Assembly: GCF_035222275.1 (NCBI RefSeq)
Contig: NC_085885.1
Coordinates: forward strand, 992,001-1,056,000
Direction: 5' to 3'
Source: Podospora bellae-mahoneyi
Taxonomy: Eukaryota > Ascomycota > Sordariomycetes > Sordariales > Podosporaceae
DNA: 64,000 bases
Part shown: positions 34,766 through 45,322 of the stretch, in pieces
How the letters are laid out: each line of letters starts with the position of its first letter
Position numbering within the stretch: the first letter of the stretch is position 1
Notes under the pieces: generated by a model
Databases searched by the model: none
Seen by the model: only the letters and a program-made list of their open reading frames with translations
Told to the model about the DNA's origin: nothing
Program-made: the position numbers and the translations under genes

Positions 34766-36673
34766 ATGGCGGCCCCAAAAATGACCAAGAACCAAATGCG
34801 CCGGGCAAAGAAGAAGGAGCAGAAAAAGGCACAGGTGGAGGTCAGTACTGTTTTCTATCCATCAGTTCACAACACAATCCCAATTTCTAACTATTTCTCC
34901 CAGAACGGCTCAAAAGCCCCAGAAGATACCAAGGATGACACCCCAAGGGAAAACGGATCTCTACCAGAAGACCAAACACCCGTCGCCGATCTCGAAGTCA
35001 AGAAGGATGGCGATGAAGACTCAAAAATGGACGCCGATGGTCCCATCATCGACGAAATCCCATTGGACGACCCCGCCTACGCCGATTTCAAGAAAGCGTT
35101 CGAAAAGTACGGCATGAGCCTGGACGACGACGACGAGGTAGCAAAAGAGGCCAACGCAGGCAACAAGGGCGAGGTCTTCTTTGACCAGGACGACGAGATT
35201 CCCAGCGAAGACGAAGACGCGCAACCAAAGATGTCCAAGAAGAAGCGCAAAAAGCTCAACAAGCTCTCCATCGCAGAGCTCAAGGCTCTCGTGCGGACCC
35301 CAGAGGTGGTGGAATGGAACGATGTCTCGTCGTCAGATCCACGTTTGTTGGTACAAATCAAGGCGCAGCGCAATATTGTTCCTGTGCCTGGGCATTGGTC
35401 GTTGAAGCGTGAGTACCTCTCCAGCAAGCGTGGCATCGAGAAGCCGCCGTTCAAGCTCCCCCAGTTCATCGCCGAGACGGGCATCACCGAGATGCGAGAT
35501 GCGGTGTTGGAGAAGCAGGCCGAGCAAACCCTCAAGCAGAAGCAGCGAGAGAGAGTACAGCCCAAGATGGGCAAGCTCGACATTGACTACCAAAAGCTCT
35601 ACGATGCCTTCTTCCGCCACCAGACCAAGCCAGACCTGACTCGATTCGGTGACGTCTACTACGAAGGCAAAGAGTGGGAGGCCGACTACAAGATCTTTAA
35701 GGCTGGCGAACTCAGCGAAGGACTCCGGGATGCTCTAGGGATGCAACCAGGCTTTCCTCCCCCATGGCTCCTCCAGCAACAACGCATCGGTCCTCCCCCG
35801 TCTTACCCAACCCTCAAAATCCCGGGCTTGAACGCCCCTCTCCCACCAGGAGCTTCTTGGGGCTTCCAGCCTGGTCAATGGGGCAAACCCCCACTAGACG
35901 AATACAACCGTCCCCTCTACGGAGGCGATATTTTTGGCCTCATGGTCCCGGGACAGCCAGGGTACCCCACGGGCGCACCAGCTCAACCAGGCCAGCCCGC
36001 AGCAGCAGCAGCAGCGTACATCACCCCGGCGGAACCAATTGACCGCACACTTTGGGGAGAACTCCAACCCCCCGCCGAAGAGTCGGAAGAGGAAGAATCC
36101 GAAGAAGAAGAGGAAGAAGACTCGGACGAGGAAGACGGAGACCACATCCCGGCCGGTGGGATCGAAACTTCCACCGGCCTCGAAACTCCAGGCGGATACG
36201 CCAGCGCACTCCACCCTGACGCCTCTGGTATTGAATCCAGCATGGGAGGTGAATTCGATCTCCGGAAACAGTCCCGCAGGGGCTACGAAACGGAGGAACA
36301 CCCACGGTCGGCGTATACCGTCATCCCAGAAAGGCAAACGAGAGTGGAGGGCTTCTTTGGCTCGGATAAGACGTACGACTTGGGGAGACACGGGGCCGGG
36401 CTGCCGGTGCTGGGGAGGGAGGATGAGGAGAGCAGGAAGAGGAAGAAGCCGGGGGATGTGGAGGTCAGTCTTGATCCGGATCAGCTGGTGAGGGAGGAGG
36501 GGGTGAGCAAGGAGGAGCTGAAGAAGAGGTATGAGCAGGGGAGGAGGGAGGAGGGGGTGGGGGCGCAGTGGAACAAGAGCCAGTTTGAGGAGGATTTGAC
36601 GGATTTTATTGCGAGTGAGAGCAGGAAGAGGCAGAAGAGGGACGAGGAACGGAGGGGGGAGAGAAGGAGATGA
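34766..36673 (+). CDS. Splicing factor 3B subunit 2 (SF3B2/SAP145, Cus1)
   Basis: Two exons (34766..34840, 34904..36673) encode 614 aa. The protein is part of the U2 snRNP SF3b complex, which helps fix U2 at the intron branch site. After a basic start (MTKNQMRRAKKKEQKK) comes an acidic linker. The conserved DUF382 region (about residues 165-290) includes SWIKAQRN-type sequence, here QIKAQRNIVPVPGHWSLKRE. The Pro-rich PSP motif follows (about 304-390; GMQPGFPPPWLLQQQ to PLYGGDIFG). Then come a long Glu/Asp run and a basic, Glu/Arg-rich tail. The 63-nt intron has a GTCAGT donor, CTAAC branch and CAG acceptor. It is a multiple of three and has no in-frame stop, so an unspliced message would add 21 residues. 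Confidence 0.94.
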   Translation: MAAPKMTKNQMRRAKKKEQKKAQVEVSTVFYPSVHNTIPISNYFSQNGSKAPEDTKDDTPRENGSLPEDQTPVADLEVKKDGDEDSKMDADGPIIDEIPLDDPAYADFKKAFEKYGMSLDDDDEVAKEANAGNKGEVFFDQDDEIPSEDEDAQPKMSKKKRKKLNKLSIAELKALVRTPEVVEWNDVSSSDPRLLVQIKAQRNIVPVPGHWSLKREYLSSKRGIEKPPFKLPQFIAETGITEMRDAVLEKQAEQTLKQKQRERVQPKMGKLDIDYQKLYDAFFRHQTKPDLTRFGDVYYEGKEWEADYKIFKAGELSEGLRDALGMQPGFPPPWLLQQQRIGPPPSYPTLKIPGLNAPLPPGASWGFQPGQWGKPPLDEYNRPLYGGDIFGLMVPGQPGYPTGAPAQPGQPAAAAAAYITPAEPIDRTLWGELQPPAEESEEEESEEEEEEDSDEEDGDHIPAGGIETSTGLETPGGYASALHPDASGIESSMGGEFDLRKQSRRGYETEEHPRSAYTVIPERQTRVEGFFGSDKTYDLGRHGAGLPVLGREDEESRKRKKPGDVEVSLDPDQLVREEGVSKEELKKRYEQGRREEGVGAQWNKSQFEEDLTDFIASESRKRQKRDEERRGERRR

Positions 36674-36985
36674 TGCCGGATTCGTACATCAAAACGGGGG
36701 GCTTGGCGTTTAGCGTTTGGTAAACATGGGGGTTTGGGTTGTTTAATAGTGTAGGACATAACTAGATTGCAGGTGCATAAGCGCATTTTTTGATGCTTCA
36801 GTGGTCTTGATTGTAGAATAGATAGATGGAGGCTCTGATTGTGGTTGAACTTTGTACTGAACAATCTAAATATCCCAACTACAACCCAAGCTGGTATCTA
36901 GTCCAAACCTTTCCATTCAACAGCCACCTACCCAAATACAAGAGTCTCTCTCTCTCTCTATTCCGCCTATCTATTATTATTATTA
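36674..36985. other. Convergent 3' flanks SF3B2 / ORC5
   Basis: This 312-nt space between converging genes presumably holds the 3' UTRs. An (ATT)n run lies at 36972-36990 and overlaps the ORC5 stop region. No gene is seen. Confidence 0.55.
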
Positions 36986-36990
36986 TTATT
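36972..36990. repeat. (ATT)n microsatellite
   Basis: Six ATT units lie at the very 3' end of ORC5. On the minus strand the run reads AAT. Confidence 0.8.
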
Positions 36991-38535
36991 CAACCAACCA
37001 CTCCTCCAACTCAACCCCAACCGACCTCCCCAACCCCCTAACCACCTCCCACCCGACCGCAACCCTCCACTTGCCCCCCAAATCCGTCACATCCCCCCCT
37101 CCCCCGACCTTGACCAACAGCCTCAAGCTCGCCAGCGTGGCGATACTCATATAAATATCATTATCCAACCCTTGTTCCCCCTCAACGATCCCATTTTTGA
37201 TCCTCCCTCCACTAGCCGGATCCCACTCTGTGCGTACAGCCATAAATATAGCCAGCATCCTCTCCAAAACAAACGCGTGCGCCCCCAGCAGCTTCCTTGC
37301 AATCTTGCGGTGTTGATACCCGTTTTTTCTTGCTCGACCCCCGGTAAACCCACCCCGACGACGTTTACGCCCGTGGTGAAAAGTGGAAAAGAGGGTGAGG
37401 TCTGATTTAGTCGGGTTGTGGGAGGCGAGGTAGGCTGATAGAAGCAAAAAGCGGGCGGTGGTAGGGAGGAGGGTGGCGAGGTCGGTTGTTTTTTTGATGG
37501 TGGGATTGGGGGTGGTGGTGGTGGTGGTGGGAGAAGGAGAAAGGGAGAGGGTTGGGTCGAGGAGGGATTCATCCTGGAAGTGAACCCTCGCTAGGACGAT
37601 TAATTTGGAAAATTCTTTCACGGTGTGGGTTCGGGCGAGGATGGGTTGGATGAATTTTGGCCAGAGGGTTCGGCTTGCTTGGGCTAGAGAGGGGAGGGTG
37701 CGGGAGGCGGGGCGGGAGAGGGAGTCGTGGAGGGCGGAGAGGAAGCGGGTGTAGAGGTCGAGGGTTTCGGTTGGGGTTGTTGAGGGGGTGATGGGGGGGG
37801 GAGGGGAGAGGGAGAGGATGGTGATGAATTCGGGTTTGGTGTAGGTTGGGAAGTGGAGGTTGGGGGTGAAGGTTGTGAGGAGGTTGTTTGGGGGGGGGGA
37901 GGTGAGGATGAAGAGGGTTGTTAGGGAGGGGATCTAGGGGGTGTTAGTGGGTGGCTATACCAGAAGTGAGGATAGGGGGTGGTAGAGGGAGGGGCTTACA
38001 ATCTCTGATAGTCTTGCTAGTGCTGGGAGGAGGGTGTGAGGTGCCTCTCGTTGATGGTCGATGCCGTCAAAGACAAGGACGAACCGGAACCCGTCTGGCC
38101 GTTCGGTGTACCTGAGCATCTTGGAGAGCTCGACGGTCAACTGTGAGACTGACTCGCACCTTGGGGCGACGGCCTCCCATTCCACGGCGGCGGCCACCTT
38201 GCCCACGACTGTCTCGTACAGATGGCGAGCTGTGATACATTCTATCGAGTTGACAATGGCGTGTTTAAACGAGTCCCCGTCAAGGCTGGCCAAGAGGGCG
38301 GTTATGATGGCAGATTTACCTGTTGCTTCGGTACCATAGACTACCAGATTCCGACATGGTGCTGAGCTAGGCTTTGCTTGTTAACTCGGTGTTCAGATCC
38401 TAGCTCTCCTATGTGAGATGCTCTTACATTCAAAAGTGTAGCTAGTGCTCTGATCTGGGGCTCTCTGCAAGGAAACTGTTTGGTAATGAGGCTGAGCCTG
38501 AGCTCGTCAGGGAGCTCGAATATTGGTACAGTCAT
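36986..38535 (-). CDS. Origin recognition complex subunit 5
   Basis: Three exons, complement(36986..37933, 38000..38371, 38428..38535), encode 475 aa, close to the family's usual length. Orc5 is a AAA+ subunit of the six-part complex that marks replication origins and loads MCM. The N-terminus has the expected FPCREPQIRALATLLN. A Walker A motif (GTEATGKS, residues 49-56) and a Walker-B-like FVLVFDGID (133-141) follow. The C-terminal winged-helix region includes LWPKFIQPILARTHT. Intron 2 is 66 nt (GTAAGC donor, CTAAC branch, TAG acceptor). Intron 1 is 56 nt with a GTAAGA donor and an unusual AAG acceptor. That acceptor is the only nearby one that keeps the frame and gives the expected PSSAPCRNLVVYGTEATGKS. 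The two downstream AG sites give early stops. It is divergent from the zinc-cluster gene. Confidence 0.93.
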
Positions 38536-39236
38536 TGTCTGAACTCTGCAACGGTCCCCTTCACGATCAATTGACCTTTTTAGTTCTAAAAGAAGTGGTA
38601 ATTTGTTGGGCTGTCGCACTAGAGATGGCCGTTACAAGGTGCCAACGCGTCGGCGCGTTTGTTGAAGGTGGTGTCAGTGCGCTGCCAGCTGGCCTACCTA
38701 ATCCCAGCCGGGCGATGGCCTACCGTCCGGCTCCACTTGTTCCAGGCTGTCGGCTGCTGGGTGCTGTAACGCGGGTGCTTGCCAGTGCCCGGGAGCCCGA
38801 GCGTTTCTATTGGAGATCATCAATGAGAAGGCATTCACAAAATCCCAGGAATCTTCAGCACCCAACAGAGCCATGGGGTAAGTGTTTCACATAGGTCATC
38901 AGAAGAAGATCGATCTAATGTGCAGAATAGATCGTAGTATTTCTCCGCGTTCCATCTCCATGGGGCCACAGGGCCGAATAACTGGCCGAGTGCTATCCCT
39001 GAAATTGCCCTTCCCCAACTTTGCAGCGGGACTAGACCCAGCTGAGGTTGAATCGGTGATGTGCAGCGCCAACCGACGGAGCCTCTTGGCCTTCCCAGGT
39101 GCCGTCGTGCCGCCATGAGAATCGCGGGGGCCCCGAAATTTCTCTGGCTGGCCGGATCCAAGAGAATTGATATGCGGGTTGCAACCTCCGGAGAACTCTA
39201 GCTGGGAGGAACAAGATTCCAAGTGTCCGTTCCATC
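38536..39236. other. Divergent promoter region ORC5 / zinc-cluster gene
   Basis: This 701-nt region lies between divergent starts. No coding region is supported. Confidence 0.55.
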
Positions 39237-41108
39237 ATGAAAAAGCAACATCAAAACGTGACGATGCCCTCCACGGCGCAGACACCACTTCCAAGCAACC
39301 AACCCCAACCTCAGATTCGCCGTCTCCCCACCCTCCAACCAAAGGCCGATCTGGAGCGTGACCGTGACCGTGACCGTGAACGACAACTCCAGGAGGGCCC
39401 GCCGCCGAGAGGGGGTAGTGGACCCGGCGACGGAAACACCATGAGCTCGTCGACGCCATCAGCTTCATCGTCTTCAGCATCCGGTGGTGTTGTCGAGAAA
39501 CCCTACCACGCAAAACGCCCGCACAGAAAGAGCAGGACCGGCTGTCGGAACTGCAAATCCAGAAAAGTCAAATGTGACGAAGCAAAGCCGTCATGTCGTG
39601 CCTGTACCGCCAGGAACGATCGATGCGTGTACCCAGTCATCATACCAACAGCAACCGCCGCGGCGGGAGCTCGCAATCGCGGGGCAGCTAACAGCAGCAG
39701 CTCAGCTGTTGTTGCGACGACTCTCGCTCGCCGACGAGCTCTGGCTCCGGTTCAGGAGCCCGAGTTCATCCCCATGGAGCGCGATGAACTCGAGATGAGG
39801 CTCCTCTGGATCTACACCAACAACACTTACACGTCCTACTCCTCTGGGCCTTTCCGGCACCGCATGGTTGACCACGTCCTCAGGGCCGGCGTGATCCAGC
39901 ACGCGTTCGCCCACCCGTTCCTGATGAACACCTGCCTTGCCATGGCAGCTCAACACATTAACCGGGCGGGCGGCCGTCCCGACATGCATATCCCACCTTC
40001 CAAGGAGCTCGCCTACCGGGTCAAGGCCCTGGAGAGCTTCAGAAAAGCAGTCGAAAAGGCCGAAGCGTCGACCTACCCGGCCCTCATCGCCTGCGCATAC
40101 CTCCTCACCGGTCTGTCAACATACATGTTCCGCAACAACAACGAGAGTCCAACCTCCCTCGTGATCCTCGATTGGATGACAATCTGGCGAGGCATCGGCG
40201 CCATCATCGACGTCACCAAACTGCCCACCCTAGCCCAGTCCGGTCTCCTCCCAATCATCTTCCGCCCCGACATCGACATGAAAACTTCCATCAGCCACTG
40301 CCCCGCCTACCTCCTCGATCTAGCCAACACCCAAGACCCCCTCGACACCCCCTTTCTAGAAGGCTACCGAGAATGCCTCCATGTCCTCGGATCAGTCTAT
40401 AAAGAACTCCGACGCTCCGGTCACAACAGCCACATGTTCATCTGGCGCGTCATGACCTTCTTCACCTTTCTCGGCCGAGAATTCGTCACTTCAGCCCACC
40501 ACCGCCGCCCCCCAGCCCTGACCATGATCGCGCACTACCTCGCCTTCACAACCATCATCTCAGACAGAGTCTGGTGGCTGCAGGACATGGCCCCCCACCA
40601 AATCCCCCGCATCTTCAACATTATCGCCGGCATGGGACCCCCCCACACCGCTCTGGATCGAACCCTCCCCTTGGAGATCCCAATCCGCTGTCTGGACCCC
40701 ATGACCAACGACGAAAGATCTAGACTTGTACTTCAAGACCCGGACTGGGTCCATCCTCCCGATCATACTGGGGAAATGCCTGTTACTTACGACAGCGTGG
40801 AAAGGGAGTACCTCAATACCAAAATGTTGCGAGGACAGTCGAGGTCTCCGTCTGTTTCTTCCCCTCCTCCGCTGAGTGCGGCGGGGTCGTCGGAACCGCC
40901 TAGCCCGCCGGCTCAGAGGAAGGAGGTGATGGCGTTGTCTACAAAGGATGAGCTGATTATCCCGCCGGAGGATGGGCAGGAGAAGGGGGTGCAGTATAAG
41001 CATTTGGAGGGGGCGTATTATGCTGTTGATGGGGTGAGGGTGACGGATACAGAGTTTTATAGGGCGATGGGGTTGGAGAGGGGTGGGGGGATGATTACAG
41101 AGATGTGA
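39237..41108 (+). CDS. Zn2Cys6 transcription factor (Upc2-like arrangement)
   Basis: A single exon encodes 623 aa. A zinc binuclear cluster begins with C103 and follows C-X2-C-X6-C-X6-C-X2-C-X6-C (C103, C106, C113, C120, C123, C130). It is preceded by a basic RPHRKSRTG. Such domains bind DNA as monomers or dimers at CGG-type sites. The long C-terminal part (from about residue 185, ELEMRLLWIYTNNTYTSYSS) is the helical fungal regulatory domain found in Upc2/Ecm22-like and many uncharacterised factors. A DR/ER-repeat segment (about residues 40-51) is encoded by tandem CGTGAC units. The Pro/Ser-rich linker near residue 540 is probably disordered. The first ATG is taken as start, though ATGs at 39264 and 39440 are possible. 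The target genes cannot be told. Confidence 0.88.
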   Translation: MKKQHQNVTMPSTAQTPLPSNQPQPQIRRLPTLQPKADLERDRDRDRERQLQEGPPPRGGSGPGDGNTMSSSTPSASSSSASGGVVEKPYHAKRPHRKSRTGCRNCKSRKVKCDEAKPSCRACTARNDRCVYPVIIPTATAAAGARNRGAANSSSSAVVATTLARRRALAPVQEPEFIPMERDELEMRLLWIYTNNTYTSYSSGPFRHRMVDHVLRAGVIQHAFAHPFLMNTCLAMAAQHINRAGGRPDMHIPPSKELAYRVKALESFRKAVEKAEASTYPALIACAYLLTGLSTYMFRNNNESPTSLVILDWMTIWRGIGAIIDVTKLPTLAQSGLLPIIFRPDIDMKTSISHCPAYLLDLANTQDPLDTPFLEGYRECLHVLGSVYKELRRSGHNSHMFIWRVMTFFTFLGREFVTSAHHRRPPALTMIAHYLAFTTIISDRVWWLQDMAPHQIPRIFNIIAGMGPPHTALDRTLPLEIPIRCLDPMTNDERSRLVLQDPDWVHPPDHTGEMPVTYDSVEREYLNTKMLRGQSRSPSVSSPPPLSAAGSSEPPSPPAQRKEVMALSTKDELIIPPEDGQEKGVQYKHLEGAYYAVDGVRVTDTEFYRAMGLERGGGMITEM

Positions 41109-42126
41109 ATGGGGTTGTGGTTTGGGTTGGAATATTCTTCTTTCTTTTGATACCCCCCTTTTTTTTCTTCTTCTGTATATACACATTATTACTTCTTTTC
41201 TGGCGAAAGGTTAACTTGGGTCAGTAGCTATTTTTGTTTAGATGACATTTTTTTTTTTTAAAAAAAAAAACCCCATGAGTTGGCAGTGAGAGAAACGATC
41301 TATGTATATCGCCTTTATGTGTTGACCGGATTAAAGCGTCAAAAGGCAATGCCGCCGCGTGGGTAGCTGAAATTTTATAAAAACCCAACGAAGGAAGGTT
41401 AGGGGAACCCAAAAGACATTGACTTGAATATCCAAAACGTGAATCAATCATGATAAACGACCTCTCCTACCCAAGCCAAGTAAGTCTCCCTATTTCTCGC
41501 CCCGCTCTCCATCTCGCCGCCTCCGATACCTAGCCATTCGAATCTGCCCTCACAAACACCCCTTCCAGAAGAAAATGCATGTAAGCTTCTTGTCAGGCTC
41601 TATCTCACCCAGCACAACCTAACCACCATACTTGACATCCCATCGATATCACCAATCCCGTTTCCAAATCACAAGAAATACCTCACCCAAATACCACTCA
41701 TGCCATTACTCATACCGTAAAATACCAGATCATCAACATCATTCAATTGTGTACCCAACCCTTCCCCCCCCCATTCTAACATCTAACGTACACACAACCC
41801 CCTCCCAAAAACCAAACCAAAAGCTATGATCTCAAGAAACAAAAGAAAACAATTATTTTAATGCACACACATTCCAATCCATTCCCCTATCCCATGCATC
41901 TTGCCTGTGTAATCCTCTTGCCTCACTCACGTTTCTTTTTTTCTCATTACCAAAAAAAAAAAAAAAAAGGAAAAATAAGAAAAAAAGAACGATTGCTTCA
42001 TTCAAGAGACACTTCAAAAAAAGTTTATACATGTACATTAGGGAGACACAAAAAACCGTAGTTTTCTCCCCCACCTCTGTTTACCCTCCCGCCCTTTCAT
42101 TTACAAAACACACCCATTCAAAAGAC
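41109..42126. other. Convergent 3' flanks
   Basis: This 1.0-kb space between converging genes holds A- and T-runs at 41249-41271 and 41955-41970. I see no gene. Confidence 0.55.
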
Positions 42127-45100
42127 TTACTCCCCCTTGAGCTTGTCCTGAGTCACGGTAAAAGCGCTCTCCAAAAGATCCTGCTCCTCCTTGGTGTGCG
42201 ACGACTTGAGACCGGTGGCCACCGACGCGCTGGGGTTGCGGCCGGCGTACATCACGTGCTTGCGGTCATGGTGCTGCGTGCTGTTGAGCAGAGTCTCGAT
42301 GCGAGGCTGAGTGTAGCTCCAAGCACCAGCGTTGAGAGGCTCCTCCTGCGCCCAGACGATGGTCTTGGCGTTAGGGTACTGGTCGAGGTTCTCGCGGAGC
42401 TGCTCCCAGGGGAAGGGGTGGAGCTGCTCGATGCGGGTGATGGCAACGTTGTCGATCTTGTTGTCGGCGCGGTACTTGTGAAGACCGGCATAGACCTGGC
42501 CAGAGCAGAGGATGACGCGGTCAATCTCCTCGGGAGCCTTGATCTCACCAGACTGGTGGGCTGGGTCGGGGATGATCCACTGGAATTGGGTCTCGCCAAT
42601 GAACTCCTCAATGTTGGAGCGGGCGAGAGGATGACGGAGGAGAGCCTTGGAGAAGAATAGGATGAGGGCTAGACGGAAAGGTTAGCACGGATGGCCATGC
42701 AAGACGGACGGAACGGAAAGGGTTCAACTTACGCTTCCGGAATTGCCGGTTCATCTGGCGACGGAGAATGTGGAACAAGTTGGCGGGGGTGGTCATGTAG
42801 GCAACCTGCATGTTGCAGTCCTGGTGCTGGCGGTCGAGCTTCTCGGCCGAGGGGTAGAGGCGAGGATCCTCGTTGCAGAGCTGGAGGAAACGCTCGAGAC
42901 GGCCGGAAGAGTGCTCAGGACCCTGACCATCGTAACCGTGGGGCAGGGACACGACAAGGCCGGTACGCTGCATCCACTTGGTCTCACCAGAGGCGATGAA
43001 CTGATCAAAGACGACCTGGGCGTTGTTGGCGAAATCACCGAACTGCGCCTCCCACATGACGAAACCGTTAGGGTCGGTGAGAGAGTAACCGTACTCAAAG
43101 CCAAGAGCACCGTACTCGCTCAGAGAGGAGTTGGAGATGACAAACTTGCCCTGGTCCTTGCCGACGTGCTGGAGAGGGGTGAAGATGTCCTCAGTCTCCT
43201 GGTCATGGAAGACGGCATGACGCTGGGAGAAGGTGCCACGCTCAACATCCTGGCCAGAAATGCGGACGTGCTTGCCCTCCGTGACAAGAGTACCGAAAGC
43301 CAAAGCCTCAGCAGTAGACCAGTCGATGTTCTTACCCTCGATGACCGACTTGGTGCGGTTGGCAAGGATACGCTTCAGGTTGCGGTGGACGTTGAAGCCC
43401 TCAGGGGCAGTGCCGATGACGGTACCAATGTGCTCCAGAGTCTGACGGTCAACACCAGTGGGGTTGTGAGGAAGGACCTCAGTGGCAAGCTCCTTGGGAG
43501 ACTTGAAGTTGTTCCAGGCACTGGTGGTCCACTCCTTGGAGGTAGGCTGGTAGTCCTTGGACTTGGCGAAGCTCTCCTCCAACATGCCCCACACCCACTG
43601 CTTGTGCTCCTCTACATCCTCCTTGGTGAAAGTGCCCTCCTTCAGGAGCTGGTCAACGTAGATCTCGATCTGGGGGTTCTTCTCCTGGATACGTTTGTAC
43701 ATCAGGGGCTGGGTGAAGGACGGCTGGTCGGTCTCGTTGTGGCCGTGCTTGCGGTAGCAGACGAGATCGATAACGACGTCCTGCTTGAACTCAGCACGCC
43801 AGTCGGCAGCGAGCTGGCAGACGAAGTTGACAGACTCGACGTCATCGGCGTTGACGTGAAAGACAGGGGCGTCGATGGCCTTGGCGATATCAGTGCAGTA
43901 AGCGGTCGAACGAGAGAAGCGGGGATCGGTGGTGAAACCAATCTGGTTGTTGACCACCAGGTGGATGGTACCGCCGGTCGAGAAAGCGGGAAGCTGGTGG
44001 AAGCCCAAGCACTCGTAAACGACACCCTGGCCGGCAACAGCAGCATCACCGTGAAGGAGGACGGCCATGGCGCTCTTGTGCTCGACCTCATCGTTGTTAT
44101 AGTGCTGGATGGCACGAACCTTGCCAAGGACAACGGGGTCCTCAGCCTCCAAATGGGAGGGGTTGGCAACCAGAGACAGTTGCACACGCTTTCCGGAAGG
44201 AGTGGGACGCTCAAAGTTCATGCCCAAATGGTACTTGACGTCACCGGAACCCTCGTCCTCACCACCGGCAGTGCCGGCGAATTCGCTGAAGATGGACTCG
44301 TTGGGCTTGCGGACGACGTTGGAGAGAACGTTGAGACGACCACGATGGGGCATACCAATGACAATGTCCTTGACGCCATAATCGACGCTGCGGTCAATCA
44401 GGGCCTTCATGCCGGGAACAAGGGTCTCGCAACCCTCCAGACCGAATCTCTTGTCGTTGGGGTACTTGGTGGCCAGGAAGGCCTCGAAGCTGGAGGACCA
44501 GATGAGACGGTCGAGGATGCGGCGCTTCTCGTCGATGGAGTACTTGAAGGGCTGGGGAACCTCGAGGCGCTCGCGGAGCCAGTCGCACTTTTCTCTGTCG
44601 GGAATGTGGATGAACTCGACACCGTAGGAACCGCAGTAGATCTGCTCGCAAGCAGCCACAATCTCACGGAGGGTCATCTTCTCGCGGCCATCCCGCTTGA
44701 AGCGGGGCAAGATACCGGGGCCAAGAGTGTATTCGGTATCCAGGTCCTTCTCAGTGAATTGGTAGTAGTCGAGCTCGAGTTCCTTGGGTCTGATGTTGCC
44801 GAAACCAGACTTATTGGCGTTACGGATGCCCAGGGGATCGATCTTGGCCTTGTGGTGGCCACGAGCCTGGTAGGCGCGCACAAGGAGCTGGACCTTGAGA
44901 TGGTTGGTGACATCGGTGCCCTCACCGATGCCGACACCGGCACCGGCGGCCAAGTTGACAACAGTCTGGTTGCTGCTCGGCACGAGGGACGGGGGAGGTG
45001 TGAAGGCCCTGGAGATGGGCATGTCACCGCTCTCCATGTTCTTGAAGTAGACCTGCCATGAGATGTGGACGCTCTGGGGATCCTTCTTCCACTGCAGGTA

Positions 45101-45322
45101 CATCTCATCGATGTAGTTGGCCGTGTTACCGGACAGGAAGTTGTCGGCGGCATCGGGAGGGTTATGGAGGGCGCTGTCGAAGCGCTTTTGGGCGGCGACA
45201 GCCAGAGGACGACGGCTCACGGAGAGCTTGAGGCTGGCACGGGCGGTTACTGTGGCGGTCGAGAAGCATCGCGAAGAGGTCGACGCAGCGCCCTGGAGCG
45301 CGCGGAATGAGGTGCGCAACAT
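42127..45322 (-). CDS. 2-oxoglutarate dehydrogenase E1 component, mitochondrial
   Basis: Two exons, complement(42127..42668, 42733..45322), encode 1043 aa. This thiamine-diphosphate enzyme carries out the first, decarboxylating step of the 2-oxoglutarate dehydrogenase complex in the TCA cycle. A mitochondrial presequence ([18 protein letters not shown]) is followed by the E1 N-terminal segment [20 protein letters not shown]. The thiamine diphosphate region includes MPHRGRLN near residue 322, LLHGDAA near 420 and [10 protein letters not shown] near 454. The 64-nt intron has a GTAAGT donor, CTAAC branch and TAG acceptor. It restores the conserved [19 protein letters not shown]. Codon use is highly biased: TTA, CTA and TCA are absent over 773 codons in a row, which fits high expression. 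It is divergent from TFB1. Confidence 0.97.

Noticed and set aside
42743-45061. A 772-codon open frame on the strand opposite KGD1
   Set aside because: It lies exactly codon-over-codon on a certain gene and has no recognisable domain. Codon bias of KGD1 explains it.
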